From assembly GCA_024742735.1 (NCBI GenBank), contig JANSXV010000001.1, forward strand, positions 1-64,000: DNA of 64,000 nt, in the 5' to 3' direction. Each line of letters starts with the position of its first letter. Within the stretch, counting starts at the first letter, position 1. Positions 61,990 through 64,000 of the stretch are shown here, piece after piece. The notes beneath the pieces are model-generated. The model was not told where the DNA came from and did no database searches. It was given only the letters and a program-made list of their open reading frames with translations. The DNA is from Alphaproteobacteria bacterium. Lineage in GTDB: Bacteria; Pseudomonadota; Alphaproteobacteria; Caulobacterales; Maricaulaceae. Both the position numbers and the translations under genes were made by a program.

Positions 61990-63715
61990 GTTTCTCCAGC
62001 AGATTTCGCCCGCTTTCGCGCTGATCCTGGCCGGCGTTCTCGCGCTGGCCGCGCCCTCCAATGCGATCCGCAAGGTTCTGATGATCGCGGGGCCGCTCGC
62101 TGGGCTGGCCATGTGGTTCATGGTGCGCGAGCCGGGCGTCTACGGCCTTGTCGATATCGGCCCCTTCACGCTGGAGACCTTCCGCTTCGACGCGCTGTCG
62201 CGGGTCTGGGCGCTGGTCTTCCTTCTGATCAGCTTCATCAACGGCATCTACGCCCTGCATGAGCGCTCACGCTGGGCGGACGCAGCTTCGCTGATCTATG
62301 CCGGTTCTGCGGTCGGCGCGGTGTTCGCGGGCGATCTCCTGACCCTGTTCTTCTTCTGGGAGATCACGGCCATCGCCTCGGCGCCGCTGATCTTCGCGGC
62401 TGGCGGGGCCGTCGCGCGACGCGCGGGCCTGCGCTATCTGGCGATCCAGGTGCTCTCCGGCGTCCTGCTGCTGGGCGGGGCCGCGCTGTGGGCGAGCCAG
62501 ACCGGGTCGTGGAGCTTCGGCGGGATGAACGAGACCGGCGTGTTCGACCTGAACAGCGCGGCGGGCATCGCGATCCTCATCGGCTTCGGCATCAAGGCCG
62601 GCTTCCCGCTGCTGCACATGTGGCTGCCCGACGCCTATCCCAAGGCCACCGGTTTCGGCGCGGTCGTGCTTTCGGCGTTCACCACCAAGATGGCGATCTA
62701 CGCGCTCGCGCGCGGCTATGCCGGCGAGGAGATCCTGATCACGATCGGCCTGATCATGGCGGTCTTCCCGGTCTTCTTCGCCATTGTGGAGAATGACCTG
62801 CGCCGTACGCTCGCCTACGCCCTGATCAACCAGCTGGGTTTCATGACCGTGGCGGTCGGCGTGGGCTCGGAGCTGGCCCTCAATGGCGCAGCGGCCAACG
62901 CCTTTGTCGGCGTCATCTACATGGCCCTGTTCTTCATGGTCATGGGCGCGGTGCTGCGCCAGACCGGAACCGTGAAGGCGTCCGAGCTCGGCGGTCTGTT
63001 CAAGTCCATGCCCGTGACCGGCTTCATGGGCGTGATCGCCGGCCTGGCTGTCGTGGGCGCGCCGCTGTTCTCCGGCTTCGTGGCCAAGACGCTGATCCTG
63101 TCCTCGGTCCATTATGAGCATCTGACGCTGGCGTATTTCGTCCTGTTCTTCGCGTCTGCCGGCGTGATGGAGCAGACAGCGCTGAAAGTGCCCTTCTTCG
63201 CCTTCTTCGGTCAGGACCGCGGTCACCGCGTCTCCGAAGCCCCCGTCGGGCAGCTGGTCGCCATGGGGCTCGCGGCCTTCCTGTGCCTCTTCATCGGGAC
63301 CCAGTATCAGGCGCTGTACGGCCTGTTGCCGTTCGATATCGATTACAAGCCATACAAGCTGGATTCGGTCGTTGGACAGATCCAGATTCTGATCGCCGGC
63401 GCGCTGGCGTTCGCGGCTCTGATCTGGCTGAAGCTCTATCCCCTGCGCGGGGACCGGACCATTGTCGATGCTGACTGGCTGTACCGCTATTTCGGCGACG
63501 GCGCGGCGCGCTGGTTCGCGGCCATGGGCCGGCTGTTCGTCAGCTGGACCGAGCAGGTGCTGGGCGGCGTGTTCAAGACGATCGGACGGTCGCTGTTCAA
63601 CGTGTTCAGCCCGGCCGGCGCCCTGTCGAAGGATTTCCCGTCCGGTCTCATGGCGCTCTGGACCGCGATCATGCTGGCGGCGGTCCTGCTGGTTGCGTAC
63701 TTCTCCCCCGTGTAA
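61982..63715 (+). CDS. Third antiporter-like subunit, with C-terminal extension
   Basis: A 577-residue NuoM/MrpD-type proton-channel subunit. Channel elements are FFFWEITAIASAPLIF, GFGIKAGFPLLHMWLPDAYPKATGFG and FTTKMAIYA. After the usual 14 helices it has an extra 80-90 residue tail (WLYRYFGDGAARWFAAMG, then an amphipathic stretch and a final helix WTAIMLAAVLLVAYF). This resembles the lateral helix plus terminal helix of NuoL and of MbxH'-like subunits, which clamp neighbouring subunits together. It is the last gene of the operon. Confidence 0.9.
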   Translation: MPEFLQQISPAFALILAGVLALAAPSNAIRKVLMIAGPLAGLAMWFMVREPGVYGLVDIGPFTLETFRFDALSRVWALVFLLISFINGIYALHERSRWADAASLIYAGSAVGAVFAGDLLTLFFFWEITAIASAPLIFAAGGAVARRAGLRYLAIQVLSGVLLLGGAALWASQTGSWSFGGMNETGVFDLNSAAGIAILIGFGIKAGFPLLHMWLPDAYPKATGFGAVVLSAFTTKMAIYALARGYAGEEILITIGLIMAVFPVFFAIVENDLRRTLAYALINQLGFMTVAVGVGSELALNGAAANAFVGVIYMALFFMVMGAVLRQTGTVKASELGGLFKSMPVTGFMGVIAGLAVVGAPLFSGFVAKTLILSSVHYEHLTLAYFVLFFASAGVMEQTALKVPFFAFFGQDRGHRVSEAPVGQLVAMGLAAFLCLFIGTQYQALYGLLPFDIDYKPYKLDSVVGQIQILIAGALAFAALIWLKLYPLRGDRTIVDADWLYRYFGDGAARWFAAMGRLFVSWTEQVLGGVFKTIGRSLFNVFSPAGALSKDFPSGLMALWTAIMLAAVLLVAYFSPV

Positions 63716-63721
63716 GCTGCT

Positions 63722-63807
63722 CGCCTTAAAGGCGATCTTGAGGCTGTACGCGAATATTTCGCCACCCATATAGGAAAGTTATCCTCGCGTTCCTGTCTCG
63801 TTCCTAT
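63722..63807. promoter_or_regulatory. Dyad repeats in the leader of the last gene
   Basis: The 138-bp gap after the antiporter operon holds a 13-base palindrome CGCCTTAAAGGCG (63722-63734) and, further on, ATAGGAA (63770-63776) with its inverse TTCCTAT (63801-63807), between which GTTCCT occurs again at 63789-63794. The gap is AT-richer than its surroundings. These are typical of operator or promoter regions, but no known regulator pattern is recognised. Confidence 0.3.
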
Positions 63808-63853
63808 CATGATCTGTCCCCCACGGGATGGATGATGAATGGAGGAGATTTTG

Positions 63854-64000
63854 ATGACGGACCCGTTCAAGGGCCGCGACCATGCCCGAGCCCGGCTCGC
63901 CCTGCAGACCGTCGCCTACGCGCTGCAGGTCCCGGCCGAGGAGATTGACGCGCCGACGCGCGGATCATCGCGTGCTTCGCTCGCCCGCCAGGTGGCGATC
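63854..64000 (+). CDS. DnaA C-terminal-like DNA-binding protein, cut by the window edge
   Basis: The first 49 codons are present. ATG at 63854 has a perfect GGAGGAG ribosome binding site. The sequence RARLALQTVAYALQVPAEEI, then APTRGSSRASLARQVAI, matches the start of the DnaA domain IV fold (the helix-turn-helix part, with the PTR..S..LARQ.A stretch) found alone in small alphaproteobacterial regulators. The rest of the domain lies outside the window. It could be a chromosome-replication or cell-cycle regulator, but only the fold is supported. Confidence 0.75.
   Translation, partial: MTDPFKGRDHARARLALQTVAYALQVPAEEIDAPTRGSSRASLARQVAI

Noticed and set aside
62267-63769. 500-residue reverse open frame
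   Set aside because: It is the antisense shadow of the third antiporter subunit, with a composition typical of an antisense frame.
1-64000. tRNA, rRNA, CRISPR arrays, insertion sequences or prophage genes
   Set aside because: None was recognised. Gaps between genes are short and hold no cloverleaf-like sequence, direct-repeat array or transposase gene.

Overview
The window is high-GC DNA (roughly two thirds G+C by eye) with tightly packed genes and many four-base ATGA/GTGA overlaps. The gene set points to an alphaproteobacterium of the Caulobacterales/Maricaulales type. Evidence for this is a GcrA cell-cycle regulator, the ChpT phosphotransferase, a phoR-pstCAB-phoU-phoB cluster with long alphaproteobacterial PstC/PstA, a CheZ-CheY pair, a possible CtrA box and clustered GANTC (CcrM) sites. 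The placement rests on gene content and order only; no rRNA or tRNA was seen.

Layout. 0-6.6 kb: the start of an unknown gene, a TrkH potassium transporter, apaG, a two-domain dCTP deaminase, a lipoprotein alkaline phosphatase, a lipid kinase and a metallophosphoesterase. 6.6-14.8 kb, reverse strand: an M13 metallopeptidase and a complete RND efflux system (permease, adaptor, outer-membrane factor). 15-22.4 kb: the phosphate regulon, with a three-unit Pho box before pstC and no pstS. 22.4-28.5 kb: a small membrane protein, two acetyltransferases, an acyl-CoA dehydrogenase, cheZ and cheY, a MaoC hydratase, ribF and gcrA. 28.7-34 kb: an ABC-2 permease, argD, hslO, def and an acetyltransferase-nitrilase fusion. 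34-43.5 kb: an M23 peptidase, a small membrane protein, chpT, then cheA-cheW-cheY-cheB-cheR and a glycosyltransferase. 43.7-54.6 kb: a DUF4328 protein, putA, and the helicase and exonuclease of the ligase-associated DNA repair group, separated by a prolyl oligopeptidase and an unrecognised gene. 54.6-63.7 kb: sbtA-sbtB, a terminator, then ten genes of an Mrp-type cation/proton antiporter. The window ends inside a small DnaA-C-terminal-like regulator.

How the parts work together. PhoR, PhoB, PstCAB, PhoU and probably the alkaline phosphatase form a phosphate-starvation system. The Che proteins form a complete signalling core without receptors. GcrA, ChpT, the possible CtrA site and the DnaA-like protein belong to cell-cycle control. 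SbtA (sodium/bicarbonate symporter family) next to a large sodium/proton antiporter operon suggests a linked sodium cycle.

The most unusual features are: (1) an Mrp operon in the archaeal Mbh-like order E-F-G-(A C-terminus)-B-C-D, followed by two more antiporter-like subunits and an uncharacterised 111-residue membrane protein; (2) a 145-bp GC-rich palindromic repeat sitting in frame inside the DNA-repair helicase; (3) a repair module split up and lacking its ligase and phosphoesterase; (4) several RNA hairpins placed over start codons or ribosome binding sites.
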